DNA of 11,419 nucleotides from positions 1-11,419 of the forward strand of contig JALQUJ010000034.1 of NCBI GenBank assembly GCA_023263825.1, given 5' to 3'. Numbering within the stretch: position 1 is the stretch's first letter; every line of letters begins with the position of its first letter. This document shows positions 1 to 7,368 of the stretch, piece by piece. Both the position numbers and the translations under genes were made by a program. The stretch is from Porticoccus sp. (GTDB lineage Bacteria > Pseudomonadota > Gammaproteobacteria > Pseudomonadales > Porticoccaceae). The notes beneath the pieces were generated by a model. The model saw nothing but the letters and a program-made list of their open reading frames with translations, was not told the origin of the DNA and searched no databases.

Positions 1-42
1 TAGGTAGTATATTAAGTTTTTCCTTTTTCTTAAAAACTTATA

Positions 43-51
43 TGTGATAAT
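43..51 (+). promoter_or_regulatory. Possible extended -10 promoter for yciO
   Basis: A GATAAT hexamer at 46-51 is preceded by TG one base upstream (43-44), which gives an extended -10 element. It lies 28 bases before the yciO ATG. There is no convincing -35 hexamer in the T-rich stretch upstream. The position suits a short leader, but this is a motif match only. Confidence 0.3.
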
Positions 52-79
52 TGCCGTTTGATATCAGCGAAAGATCACT

Positions 80-703
80 ATGAGCCAGTTTTTCTCCATT
101 CACCCTGACAACCCCCAGCATCGTTTGGTGCGTCAAGCTTCTGAAATTGTTAAAAAGGGTGGAATTATTGTCTACCCTACCGATTCAGCCTATGCACTTG
201 GCTGCCATGTTGGTGATAAGAAGGCATTGGATAAAATTCGCCAAATAAGGCAGCTGGATAAAAACCACAATTTTACTTTAATGTGCCGTGATCTTTCCGA
301 GCTTGCCGTTTATGCAAAGGTTGATAACCAACTGTATCGATCGCTTAAAGCGCATACGCCTGGGCCCTATACGTTTATCCTTGAGGCTACATCTGAAGTG
401 CCACGTCGGTTGATGCACCCAAAACGAAAAACTATTGGTCTTAGAGTACCGGAAAACCCAATTGCTTTAGCCCTCTTGGAGGATTTGGGCGAGCCGATTA
501 TGAGCGTGACCTTGATTATGCCTGGGGATGAGTACCCCCTTACGGATCCTTATGATATCCGTGATATGTTAGAGCACCATGTCGACCTTATTGTCGAAGG
601 TGGGTATTGTGGGCTTGAGCCTACCACCGTTATCGATCTTAGTGGGGAGTCTCCTGTCATTATTCGGCAGGGCATGGGTGAGTTTGAAGATTTTATGGCT
701 TAA
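80..703 (+). CDS. yciO: YciO, Sua5/YciO/YrdC-family protein
   Basis: This 207-residue protein is a single YrdC-like domain, the usual length of YciO. YrdC/Sua5 relatives make threonylcarbamoyl-AMP from threonine, bicarbonate and ATP for the t6A modification of tRNA. YciO is the paralogous branch, and its physiological role is not settled. Visible landmarks are the nucleotide-site segment YPTDS (residues 32-36), PGPYTFIL (94-101), KRKTIGLRVP (115-124) and a C-terminal segment around GGYCGLEPTTVIDL. The Ser-Val-Thr-Leu stretch at 142-145 followed by MPG is typical of YciO (E. coli has a similar STTLMLPG) and unlike the SAN motif of true YrdC. The ATG at 80 follows an in-frame leader with only a weak purine-rich ribosome site (GAAAG). 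It is the first gene of a plus-strand block and is followed by an 89-179 base gap before scpA, so it is probably a separate unit. The subfamily is secure; the biochemical activity is inferred. Confidence 0.93.
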   Translation: MSQFFSIHPDNPQHRLVRQASEIVKKGGIIVYPTDSAYALGCHVGDKKALDKIRQIRQLDKNHNFTLMCRDLSELAVYAKVDNQLYRSLKAHTPGPYTFILEATSEVPRRLMHPKRKTIGLRVPENPIALALLEDLGEPIMSVTLIMPGDEYPLTDPYDIRDMLEHHVDLIVEGGYCGLEPTTVIDLSGESPVIIRQGMGEFEDFMA

Positions 704-736
704 ACGGACGTTGCTGGTTGTATGAGTTAATCACAG

Positions 737-742
737 TATAAT
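737..742 (+). promoter_or_regulatory. Consensus -10 box upstream of scpA
   Basis: A perfect TATAAT at 737-742 sits in the gap between yciO and scpA. The upstream TTG-containing hexamers (711-716, 718-723) are badly spaced, so the -35 is weak or absent. Transcription would start near 749, leaving about 135 bases of leader to the preferred scpA start at 883. It is the likeliest promoter for scpA-scpB-rluB. Confidence 0.4.
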
Positions 743-870
743 GTCCGCTTAGCAATTTTGTTTCTGTGTAAGTTGTTGTTACTTCAAAGGGTATGACTGA
801 TTTGTCCCAAAATAGCTCTACTCTATTAACTATAGACCCTCCGCTAGTGGCGGATGCTGGGGTTGATAAC

Positions 871-875
871 GAGGT
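871..875 (+). promoter_or_regulatory. Ribosome binding site deciding the scpA start
   Basis: GAGGT at 871-875 lies 7 bases before the ATG at 883, close to ideal Shine-Dalgarno spacing. The alternative in-frame ATG at 793 has an AAGGG that ends only one base before the start codon, too close to be effective. This favours translation from 883. Confidence 0.5.
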
Positions 876-882
876 CAACCCT

Positions 883-1701
883 ATGTCTCAGAGTGTAAGT
901 GATCAAAGCAATCCAATTCATCCTATGCAGGAAGAAATGCCCTTTGCAGTGGTGATGGGTAAAGAAGTCACCGAATTACCAAAAGATCTCTATATACCGC
1001 CTGAAGCACTTGAAGTATTTCTCGAAGCTTTTGAAGGGCCTTTAGACTTATTGCTCTATATGATTAAGCGGCAAAACCTCGATATTTTGGAGATTAATGT
1101 CGCAGAAATAACCCACCAATATATGGGTTATATCGATATGATGAAAGCGATGCAATTTGAGTTGGCAGCAGAATATTTGTTAATGGCAGCAATGCTGGCG
1201 GAAATTAAATCCAGAATGTTGTTGCCCAGGCAGGCCTTAGAGGAGGATGAAGATGATCCTCGTGCAGAGTTAATTCGTCGAGTACAGGAATACGAACGCT
1301 TTAAAAAGGCTGCAGAAGATATTGATGAGTTGCCACGCTTGGGGCGAGATGTTTTTGTTGCATCAGCTAAAGAGCCTGACCGTGACAAGGAAAGGCCACA
1401 ACCAGATGTCACCATGCAAGAGGTGTTGCTAGCCCTGTCAGATGTACTGCATAGGGCTGAGATGTTTGAAAGCCACAAGGTGGAACTAGAGCGCCTTTCT
1501 ACCCGCGAGCGTATGTCCCAGGTATTGAGCACTCTTTCGGGTAAGCAGTTTGTACCTTTTGTGAGTTTGTTCAGGCTGAGCGAGGGTAAAATTGGTGTTG
1601 TGGTTACCTTCTTAGCCATCATGGAATTAATCAAAGAATCGTTAGTGGAGATTGTTCAAAGTGAGCCCTATGGCCCTATTCACGTTAAAGCGCAGTCTTA
1701 A
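883..1701 (+). CDS. scpA: Segregation and condensation protein A (kleisin)
   Basis: ScpA is the kleisin subunit of the SMC-ScpAB condensin. It bridges the two SMC head domains and carries ScpB, helping to compact and separate newly replicated chromosomes. From the preferred start the protein has 272 residues, normal for the family. The N-terminal hallmark reads EVFLEAFEGPLDLLLYMIKR, followed by QNLDILEINVAEITHQYMGYI and the helical segment AAEYLLMAAMLAEIKSRMLLPR that contacts SMC. An acidic linker (EEDEDDP) follows, and the C-terminal winged helix ends in FLAIMELIKESLVEIVQ. The frame is open back to an ATG at 793, which would add 30 residues with no recognisable family similarity; 883 was chosen for its ribosome site. 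scpB follows after 24 bases, as expected for co-expressed partners. ScpAB fits a gammaproteobacterium outside the MukBEF-bearing enteric group. Confidence 0.93.
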   Translation: MSQSVSDQSNPIHPMQEEMPFAVVMGKEVTELPKDLYIPPEALEVFLEAFEGPLDLLLYMIKRQNLDILEINVAEITHQYMGYIDMMKAMQFELAAEYLLMAAMLAEIKSRMLLPRQALEEDEDDPRAELIRRVQEYERFKKAAEDIDELPRLGRDVFVASAKEPDRDKERPQPDVTMQEVLLALSDVLHRAEMFESHKVELERLSTRERMSQVLSTLSGKQFVPFVSLFRLSEGKIGVVVTFLAIMELIKESLVEIVQSEPYGPIHVKAQS

Positions 1702-1725
1702 GTTTTTCATCAGCAGGTATTAAGT

Positions 1726-2481
1726 ATGGAAAATGATCAGCTAAAAATGATTATCGAGGGTGCTTTGCTGGCAGCAGGGCGTTCGTTAGACCTTAACCAG
1801 TTAGAAAAGCTGTTTGATGAAGATTTGTTAGGACGAACACTGGCCAAAGGCCAAGTTGTTAAAGCAAGTCATGCTGAAGGTGATAGCACGGAAGAAAGTA
1901 GGCCTGCTCGAGACCAAATTAAGGCCGTACTAGAAGATATTGCTGAAGATTGTGCAGGTAGGGGGTTTGAGTTAAAGCGGACGGGTAGTGGTTATCGCTT
2001 TCAGGTGAGGCAAGAGCTGTCCCAATGGGTGAATAAACTTTGGGATGAAAAGCCTAAAAAATATTCCCGTGCATTATTGGAGACCTTGGCTTTGATTGCT
2101 TACCGACAACCTATTACTCGAGGTGATATTGAAGAAATTCGAGGTGTATCGGTCAGTTCTGAAATTATTAAATCATTGTTAGAGCGTGAATGGGTAAGAG
2201 TTGTGGGTCATCGAGATGTACCGGGTCGACCAGCACTTTATGCCACGACAAAACAATTTTTGGACTACTTTAGCCTGAAAAGCTTGGAGCAACTTCCAGC
2301 CTTAAATGAGATAAAAGATATTGAAGAAATTAATCCAGAATTGGCGCTAGATGTTGCTCAACAGTTGGTGGCAGATACAGACGGTGAAGAAGTGCAGAGT
2401 GATATTGAAGAGGGTGACTCTGTAGGTGAGCCTGAATTAGAAGTTACGAATTCTTCCAGTGAAGAATACCCTGAGGCTTAA
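1726..2481 (+). CDS. scpB: Segregation and condensation protein B
   Basis: ScpB dimers bind the ScpA linker and modulate SMC head engagement in the condensin complex. The 251-residue protein has the expected two winged-helix domains. The first spans about residues 1-105 and the second starts at LLETLALIAYRQPITRGDIE (117-136). The signature GRPALYATT lies at 167-175. Residues 39-62 are a hydrophilic stretch between helices of the first domain. Beyond about residue 197 there is a long acidic tail rich in Glu, Asp and Ser, probably disordered; such tails vary among relatives. AGG at 1715-1717 lies 8 bases before the ATG. The gene sits 24 bases after scpA and 7 bases before rluB, so all three are probably one transcript. 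Confidence 0.93.
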   Translation: MENDQLKMIIEGALLAAGRSLDLNQLEKLFDEDLLGRTLAKGQVVKASHAEGDSTEESRPARDQIKAVLEDIAEDCAGRGFELKRTGSGYRFQVRQELSQWVNKLWDEKPKKYSRALLETLALIAYRQPITRGDIEEIRGVSVSSEIIKSLLEREWVRVVGHRDVPGRPALYATTKQFLDYFSLKSLEQLPALNEIKDIEEINPELALDVAQQLVADTDGEEVQSDIEEGDSVGEPELEVTNSSSEEYPEA

Positions 2482-2488
2482 AAACTTG

Positions 2489-3310
2489 ATGTCTGAAAAA
2501 TTACAAAAAATATTAGCTGCAGCTGGTTATGGTTCACGTAGAGAGCTTGAACGCTGGATCAGTGATGGGCGTGTTAGTGTCAATGGAAAAGTAGCAAAAC
2601 TCGGGGATAGAGCTTCAGCAGATGATACGGTTTTTGTTGATGGAAAACCTGTTCGACTTGCTGCATCTGAGCAGCGTATAAGAGTCTTGCTATACAACAA
2701 GCCCGAGGGTGAAGTCTGCACGCGGTCTGACCCTGAAGGTAGAAAGACAGTATTTGACAGCTTGCCTAACTTAAAAGGAGGGCGCTGGATTGCTGTTGGC
2801 CGTTTGGATATTAATACGTCAGGGTTATTGATGTTTACTAATAATGGTGATTTAGCCAACAAGCTGATGCATCCATCTTCTGAAATTGATCGAGAATATC
2901 TTGTGCGTGTTCACGGTGCTGTAGATGATGATATGTTGCAGCGTTTACGTGACGGTATATTGCTTGAGGATGGTCTTGCGCGGTTTAGTGATATTGTGCC
3001 GGGAGAGAGAGTTGGAACCAACGGGTGGTATACCGTTGCATTGATGGAAGGTCGTAACCGAGAGGTTAGGCGTCTATGGGAGTCTCAGAACGTTGAGGTA
3101 AACCGCTTAAAGCGGGTACGATTTGGTCCGATATTTCTTCCTTCCTATGCTCGTCGAGGTCAATGGGTGGAGTTGGATGAGAAGCCTCTGAATGATCTAT
3201 TGGCCAGTGTAAAAATGTCTGTGCCAAAGAAGAAGAAAAACTTATCTATTGATGACAAAAAACGCTGTGATCGTCAGTTAAAAAGGTTGAGGTCGGGTGG
3301 TTCTAAATAA
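2489..3310 (+). CDS. rluB: 23S rRNA pseudouridine synthase RluB
   Basis: RluB-type enzymes (RsuA family) isomerise a uridine in the peptidyl-transferase region of 23S rRNA, U2605 in E. coli numbering. The 273-residue protein has an N-terminal S4 RNA-binding domain (about residues 1-60, beginning EKLQKILAAAGYGSRRELE) and then the catalytic domain with GRLDINTSGLL at 104-114. Asp107 is the predicted nucleophile. The downstream segments REYLVRV and GRNREVRRLWE fit the family. The C-terminus is lysine/arginine-rich and may add RNA contacts. I chose the ATG at 2489 rather than the in-frame GTG at 2459 because the latter overlaps scpB and the S4 domain begins directly after the ATG. GAGG at 2473-2476 is a somewhat distant ribosome site inside the scpB end, consistent with translational coupling. 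RluB is preferred over RluE/RluF on length and operon context. Confidence 0.92.
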   Translation: MSEKLQKILAAAGYGSRRELERWISDGRVSVNGKVAKLGDRASADDTVFVDGKPVRLAASEQRIRVLLYNKPEGEVCTRSDPEGRKTVFDSLPNLKGGRWIAVGRLDINTSGLLMFTNNGDLANKLMHPSSEIDREYLVRVHGAVDDDMLQRLRDGILLEDGLARFSDIVPGERVGTNGWYTVALMEGRNREVRRLWESQNVEVNRLKRVRFGPIFLPSYARRGQWVELDEKPLNDLLASVKMSVPKKKKNLSIDDKKRCDRQLKRLRSGGSK

Positions 3311-3378
3311 CGGTGATGACCGTTAGAAAATTGTTTTAGAATAACTCATTGAAAAATTTACGGTTATAAATACTAAAG

Positions 3379-3406
3379 AAAGCCCGCATTTTATGTGGGC
3401 TTTTTT
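3379..3406 (+). terminator. Rho-independent terminator after rluB
   Basis: AGCCCGCA at 3381-3388 pairs with TGTGGGCT at 3394-3401 (one G-U pair) around a 5-base loop. Two further A-T pairs extend the stem (3379-3380 with 3402-3403). A run of T follows to 3406. The structure lies 70 bases past the rluB stop in the convergent gap before yciK. The A-rich left flank gives a broken T run on the other strand, so it may work weakly for yciK too. Confidence 0.85.
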
Positions 3407-3420
3407 CTTGTGTGTCTGAT

Positions 3421-4188
3421 TTATTGTGCATCTAACGATTGCCCGTTGACTCCTTTGCTATCGTCACCCATAAGATATAAGTAGATGGGCATAATTTCTT
3501 CGGGTGTTTTAACTGATGCTGGGTTTTCTGCCGGATAAGCAGTAGTTCTCATTTGAGTTCTGGTAGGGCCTGGATTAATACAGTTGACTCTAATATTGCT
3601 GGTTTCATCGAGCTCATGAGCTAAGATTTGAGCAAGCCCTTCTGTAGCAAACTTTGATACTGCATAGGCTCCCCAAAAGGGTTTACCAATCCTGCCGACG
3701 CCAGATGTGGTAAAGATTAAAGAAGCATTGTCAGACTTTTCCAGCAAAGGCAATAGCGCCTGGGTCATCATAAATTCAGCAGTCACATTTACTTGCATCA
3801 CTTTTTGCCAGGTACTTAGTTTATAGTTGGCGATGGGTGTGCGTTGCCCTAGTTCCCCGGCGTTATGTAGTAACCCGTCGAGCTGCCCAAAGGTTTCCTC
3901 TAGGCGGTCGTGCATATCTTCGTAATCCTTTTCTGAAGCACCTTCCAGGCAAATGGGGTAGATAGCTGGTTGAGCGCCACCCGCAGCATCGATTGCATCG
4001 TAGACCTGCTCCAGTTTTTGAACTGTACGACCAATTAAAATGACCGTGGCACCATACGCTGCAAATGTTTTTGCTGCTACTGCACCAATACCACTTCCGG
4101 CACCTGTTACGGCAATCACTCTTCCTGTGAGTAACTCTTTGGGTGCACTATAATTTTTAATGGTATGGGCTTGGTCGTTATTGCTCAT
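3421..4188 (-). CDS. yciK: YciK family short-chain dehydrogenase/reductase
   Basis: This is a 255-residue classical SDR with a Rossmann fold. The cofactor loop TGAGSGIG is at 28-35, HNAG at 108-111, the structural Asn at 134, and the catalytic set Ser162, Tyr175 and Lys179 (YAVSK) is intact. GR at 53-54 after the second strand suggests NADP(H) preference. Similarity to E. coli YciK is recognisable along the length: LHNAGELG, a VMQVNV-TQALLPLL stretch, WGAYAVSKFATEG, RVNCINPGPTRTQMR, and the family-specific end TPEEIMPIYLYLMGDDS. The protein stops at SLDAQ, without the short tail of the E. coli protein. The substrate is unknown. It is the last gene of the minus-strand run, 73 bases after the HAD phosphatase, with a modest GGAA ribosome site. 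The same phosphatase-yciK pairing is known from Pseudomonas. Confidence 0.9.
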   Translation of the reverse strand: MSNNDQAHTIKNYSAPKELLTGRVIAVTGAGSGIGAVAAKTFAAYGATVILIGRTVQKLEQVYDAIDAAGGAQPAIYPICLEGASEKDYEDMHDRLEETFGQLDGLLHNAGELGQRTPIANYKLSTWQKVMQVNVTAEFMMTQALLPLLEKSDNASLIFTTSGVGRIGKPFWGAYAVSKFATEGLAQILAHELDETSNIRVNCINPGPTRTQMRTTAYPAENPASVKTPEEIMPIYLYLMGDDSKGVNGQSLDAQ

Positions 4189-4261
4189 GTTTTCCGGTTC
4201 CGTCTGTCTCTTGTTCTATAAATAAGTTTGTAACTGTATGTTCAGATTTTAAGTGCTTGTA

Positions 4262-4936
4262 TTAGCTTGTGAAAATTAGGCTTTGAAGTTGAGTCGCACA
4301 AGATACTATATGGTGAGCGCCCCAGTTTATTGGGTCTTCAATATCATCAATGTACCCGTAAGCGGCAGCTATTGTCGTTGTTCCAGCATTCAACCCCGCT
4401 TGAATATCCCTGAGGTGATCGCCAATGTACACGGTATCTTGTGGTTTAACACCAAGTTCCAGGCAGGCCAGGGTGATGGGTTCAGGGTCAGGTTTTGTTT
4501 TTGTTACGTGATCAGGGCAGATTATTGTTGCTGGAGTAGGTGATAGCGGTAGTTGTTCCAATATTGCTAAGGTATAAAACTCAGGTTTATTGGTAACAAT
4601 GCCCCATGGAATCTGTTGATGTTCAAGCTCCAGAAGCAATGCTTCAATACCTGCAAAAGGTTGTGTTTTATCAGCTAAATTATCCTTGTAAAAAGTAAGC
4701 AATTCTTGTCGGGTCGGTTCAAAATTTGGGTGTGTTTCGTCCATATCAAAGACATTCCGGATGATTCCGACAGAACCATGGCTAACAAGCCAACGAATAT
4801 TTTCTTCGCCAATTAACGGCATGCCTCTTTTTTCGAGAAGCAAGTTGGTGGATGTTAAAAAATCTGGGGCAGTGTCGAGAAGTGTCCCATCAAGATCAAA
4901 TAGAACAGCTTTATATGGCGAAGGCTTTGGTAACAT
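4262..4936 (-). CDS. mupP: HAD phosphatase, MupP/Gph type (probable MurNAc-6-phosphate phosphatase)
   Basis: This 224-residue haloacid-dehalogenase-type phosphatase has all four motifs: DLDGT with Asp14 (nucleophile) and Asp16 (acid/base), Thr115 in GIVTNKP, Lys148 in KTKPDP, and YIGDHLRD with Asp173 and Asp177. A helical cap lies at about residues 24-90, as in Gph (phosphoglycolate phosphatase). In Pseudomonas the gene between ubiG and yciK is MupP, which dephosphorylates MurNAc-6-phosphate so that recycled wall sugar can return to UDP-MurNAc. The same neighbourhood here makes that role more likely than phosphoglycolate phosphatase, but sequence alone does not separate them. The frame is open to an ATG at 5002 inside the end of ubiG. 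The ATG at 4936 was chosen because it lies 8 residues before the first conserved strand and gives normal family length. Neither start has a clear ribosome site, so coupling to ubiG translation is possible. Confidence 0.85.
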   Translation of the reverse strand: MLPKPSPYKAVLFDLDGTLLDTAPDFLTSTNLLLEKRGMPLIGEENIRWLVSHGSVGIIRNVFDMDETHPNFEPTRQELLTFYKDNLADKTQPFAGIEALLLELEHQQIPWGIVTNKPEFYTLAILEQLPLSPTPATIICPDHVTKTKPDPEPITLACLELGVKPQDTVYIGDHLRDIQAGLNAGTTTIAAAYGYIDDIEDPINWGAHHIVSCATQLQSLIFTS

Positions 4937-4982
4937 ATCTGTGCCGAATATGGTTTGTCTTATTGAGATTAACGACGTTTGT

Positions 4983-5711
4983 TTAAAGTGGCTTTTGAGC
5001 ATAAACCATATAATTCACATCAACGTCTTTGTCATTTAGGCGGTAATGTTTTGTGAATGGGTTATATGTCATTCCCGTCATTGCTTGTAATTCTAGATCT
5101 GCATCTCTGACCCAATTACACAGTTCTGAAGGCTTAATAAATTTACTGTAATCATGGGTGCCTTTGGGTAGTAGTCTGAGGAGGTATTCAGCACCAATGA
5201 CAGCAAAAAGGTAAGCTTTGGGGTTACGGTTAATGGTTGAAAAATAGATATGGCCACCGGGTTTTGCCAAGTTTGTACAAGCATTAATTACCGAGCGGGG
5301 ATCGGGGACATGTTCTAGCATTTCCAAGCACGTAACAATGTCATACTTGCCTGCGTGTTGTAAGGCCATCTCTTCTGCAGTGCAGTGTTGATAGTCGACA
5401 CTGATGTCCGTTTCCAAACTGTGAAGTTGGGCCACAGCAAGTGGGGCCTCACCCATGTCGATACCAGTTACTTCTGCACCACGTTGTGCCATAGATTCAG
5501 CAAGAATTCCTCCGCCACAGCCAACGTCTAATAATTTTTTGCCGGCAACGGGAGAGTGTTCGTCAATCCAGTTGGCACGAAGGGGGTTGATATCGTGCAA
5601 AGGCTTAAACTCACTTTCTTTATCCCACCAGCGACTTGCTAAAGCTTCAAATTTAGCAATTTCAGAACGATCAATATTCTGTTTAGGTAGAGATGTATTG
5701 GCTGATGACAT
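4983..5711 (-). CDS. ubiG: Ubiquinone biosynthesis O-methyltransferase UbiG
   Basis: UbiG uses S-adenosylmethionine for both O-methylation steps of ubiquinone synthesis, near the inner membrane. The 242-residue length matches the family (about 240). Sequence marks are the N-terminal EIAKFEALASRWWD followed by FKPLHDINPLR (residues 17-45), the SAM-binding loop LDVGCGGG (61-68), the acidic residue ending the second strand (Asp85 in VTGID), CLEMLEHVPDP (128-138) and PGGHIYFSTINRNPKAY (151-167). The 165-190 region is the part known in E. coli UbiG to contact membrane lipid. The start is supported by GGAAC about 9 bases upstream. Its product S-adenosylhomocysteine is a possible substrate of the upstream deaminase, a plausible though unproven functional link. 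An 89-base gap separates it from mtaD and a 46-base gap from the phosphatase. Confidence 0.95.
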   Translation of the reverse strand: MSSANTSLPKQNIDRSEIAKFEALASRWWDKESEFKPLHDINPLRANWIDEHSPVAGKKLLDVGCGGGILAESMAQRGAEVTGIDMGEAPLAVAQLHSLETDISVDYQHCTAEEMALQHAGKYDIVTCLEMLEHVPDPRSVINACTNLAKPGGHIYFSTINRNPKAYLFAVIGAEYLLRLLPKGTHDYSKFIKPSELCNWVRDADLELQAMTGMTYNPFTKHYRLNDKDVDVNYMVYAQKPL

Positions 5712-5800
5712 GAATAAAGTTCCAGTACTGAATCGCTGTTTATATTTGAAGAGCAGTTTTCAATTCGAAGCGGATTAATTTTAATGACACTAATATATCT

Positions 5801-7120
5801 TTATGCCGACAGATGTTTCTGCCATTGTTGGGCTTTGGTCAGTATTTCGTGCTCGTTTAAAGTCTGTAATTGCCTGTCTATCATAAGCGCTGTTCCGTTA
5901 ACCCAGGCATGACTGACTTGGCTGCCGGTATGTGTGTATACCAACTGGGAGGGCAGATTATACAGGGGTTCTGACTCAATTGTCCCTATACTGATTGCGA
6001 TAAGATCAGCAGATTTTCCCGTTTCAATACTTCCAATATGATCGTCCCAACCCATAGCTTTGGCCCCATTAATGGTTGCCATTTCCAGTGTTTCATGAGC
6101 ATTCATTGTGCAAGCATTGTCTGCCACAGCTTTTGCTACTAACGAGGCTGTATTCATTTCATTAAACATATTAAGGCTGTTGTTGCTGGCCGCACCATCT
6201 GTTCCCAGGGCAACATTTATACCGTTGTCTATGAATTTGTGGATAGGAGAGAATCCGCTGGCTAGTTTGAGGTTGGAGTTGGGGCAATGAATTACATTAG
6301 CGTTGTGATCAATCAGAGTGGCTATATCTTGATCGTTTATTTGTGTCATATGAACACATTGTGTCAGTGGTGACATTAAGCCTATGCTCACAAGCCGTTC
6401 TATCGGTCTTTGTCCATGGGTGCTGAGGTGGTCGTCAATTTCTTGTTTTGTTTCATGTAAATGAATTTGAACGCAAGCATCCAGCTCTTCGGCGTAGGCT
6501 GCTATCTTTTCCATGGGTTCAGTAGAAAGTGAATAGGGTGCATGGGGACCAAAAGCGATGCGTATAAGGTCGCGATCCTTTTGGTCGTCATGGAGCTGTA
6601 GTCCTTTGTGGATATAGTCCTCTGGTCCTCGGCCCCAGGCGGATGGAAAGTCAAACACGGGAAAGGCTATTTGGCTGCGAATACCTACATGGTTCACTGT
6701 TTCCGCTACAGTGTGCGGAAAAAAATACATATCAGAGAAGCAAGTTGTGCCGCTGCGAAGCATTTCTGCAATGGCGAGTTCTGTACCATCGCGAACAAAA
6801 TCTGAACTGACCCATTGTGCTTCAGCAGGCCAGATATGTTTCTCGAGCCAGGTATGGAGTGGCAAATCATCAGCATAGCCGCGTAATAGCGTCATTGCTG
6901 CATGACCATGTGTATTAACTAAGCCGGGTAATAGGGTATGTTGCTTGAGGTTGGTGTGCTGCTTCCCATTGTACTTTCTCAGAGCTTCCGCTGTGGGTAA
7001 CAGGGCAACAATTTTGCCCTGATCAATCACCACGGTACACTCTTCATAGACTTTACCTTTTGGGATGATAGGGATAATCCAGCGAGCTGAAATAAGCAGA
7101 TCTACTAGCGTTGCTGCCAT
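5801..7120 (-). CDS. mtaD: 5-methylthioadenosine/S-adenosylhomocysteine deaminase (TRZ/ATZ family)
   Basis: This amidohydrolase-superfamily deaminase has 439 residues from the chosen ATG. The metal ligands are visible: THGH with His71 and His73, His193 in GPHAPYS, and Asp308 in GTDGAASNNSLNM. HLHETKQE at 220-227 supplies a further His and the predicted proton-transfer Glu223. The ends of the chain form the small composite beta domain, and LLPGLVN precedes the barrel. The family deaminates the adenine ring of methylthioadenosine or adenosylhomocysteine. In P. aeruginosa the gene in this neighbourhood is an MTA deaminase, which supports that substrate over guanine or triazines. A TTG at 7150 would add 10 residues, but it coincides with the predicted transcription start, so the ATG at 7120 with AGGA upstream is preferred. 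First gene of the minus-strand run leading to ubiG, mupP and yciK. Confidence 0.88.
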   Translation of the reverse strand: MAATLVDLLISARWIIPIIPKGKVYEECTVVIDQGKIVALLPTAEALRKYNGKQHTNLKQHTLLPGLVNTHGHAAMTLLRGYADDLPLHTWLEKHIWPAEAQWVSSDFVRDGTELAIAEMLRSGTTCFSDMYFFPHTVAETVNHVGIRSQIAFPVFDFPSAWGRGPEDYIHKGLQLHDDQKDRDLIRIAFGPHAPYSLSTEPMEKIAAYAEELDACVQIHLHETKQEIDDHLSTHGQRPIERLVSIGLMSPLTQCVHMTQINDQDIATLIDHNANVIHCPNSNLKLASGFSPIHKFIDNGINVALGTDGAASNNSLNMFNEMNTASLVAKAVADNACTMNAHETLEMATINGAKAMGWDDHIGSIETGKSADLIAISIGTIESEPLYNLPSQLVYTHTGSQVSHAWVNGTALMIDRQLQTLNEHEILTKAQQWQKHLSA

Positions 7121-7156
7121 TGCAGGGGCATTCCTTGAGTCATGTTTCAAACAGGC

Positions 7157-7162
7157 AGTATA
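7157..7162 (-). promoter_or_regulatory. Likely -10 box for mtaD
   Basis: On the minus strand TATACT occupies 7162 to 7157. At 17-base spacing the -35 hexamer would be TTTAAT, a poor match. Transcription would start near 7150, giving a leader of about 30 bases to the ATG at 7120. This placement argues against the TTG at 7150 as the start codon. Confidence 0.4.
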
Positions 7163-7221
7163 CCCTTGCGAAAAAGATCATTAAACAGAGCTGAATATAA
7201 GGGCGAAGGTGGTACTTTTTA

Positions 7222-7230
7222 TGGTATGAT
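7222..7230 (+). promoter_or_regulatory. Likely extended -10 promoter for gyrA
   Basis: TATGAT at 7225-7230 preceded by TGG forms an extended -10 element; the -35 region is poor. Transcription would begin near 7237, leaving a leader of about 130 bases before gyrA. In other bacteria gyrA promoters with weak -35 boxes are switched on by DNA relaxation, but nothing here proves that for this gene. It lies back to back with the mtaD promoter. Confidence 0.4.
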
Positions 7231-7368
7231 TCCGCGCTTGTTTGAACGGCATTTTTTATTTAAAAAAGTAACCATAGTCATTTAGAAACATAAGCTAAAA
7301 AGCGAGATAGATTTGTTTAAAAAGCAAGAAAGGTGCCGTCACTTAGCGCAAGGGGAATCAGCGGTAGC

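Noticed and set aside
80..703. Calling the first gene YrdC/TsaC, the essential t6A enzyme
   Set aside because: The Ser-Val-Thr-Leu plus MPG segment and the C-terminal part match YciO rather than YrdC, which normally has a SAN motif and a different length.
1128..1634. A 168-codon open frame on the strand opposite scpA
   Set aside because: It lies wholly inside scpA, has a serine/arginine-rich composition typical of antisense frames, no ribosome site and no recognisable domain.
2459..2488. GTG start giving RluB ten extra residues
   Set aside because: It overlaps the end of scpB and adds residues outside the S4 domain; the ATG at 2489 begins exactly where family similarity begins.
4937..5002. 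ATG at 5002 as the start of the HAD phosphatase
   Set aside because: It would overlap ubiG by 20 bases and add 22 residues before the first conserved strand; the 4936 ATG gives the normal family length. Translational coupling keeps it possible but less likely.
7121..7150. TTG at 7150 as the mtaD start
   Set aside because: It coincides with the predicted transcription start and has no room for a ribosome site; the ATG at 7120 is better placed.
7333..7368. GTG at 7333 as the gyrA start
   Set aside because: The twelve extra residues do not resemble GyrA; homology begins at the ATG at 7369.
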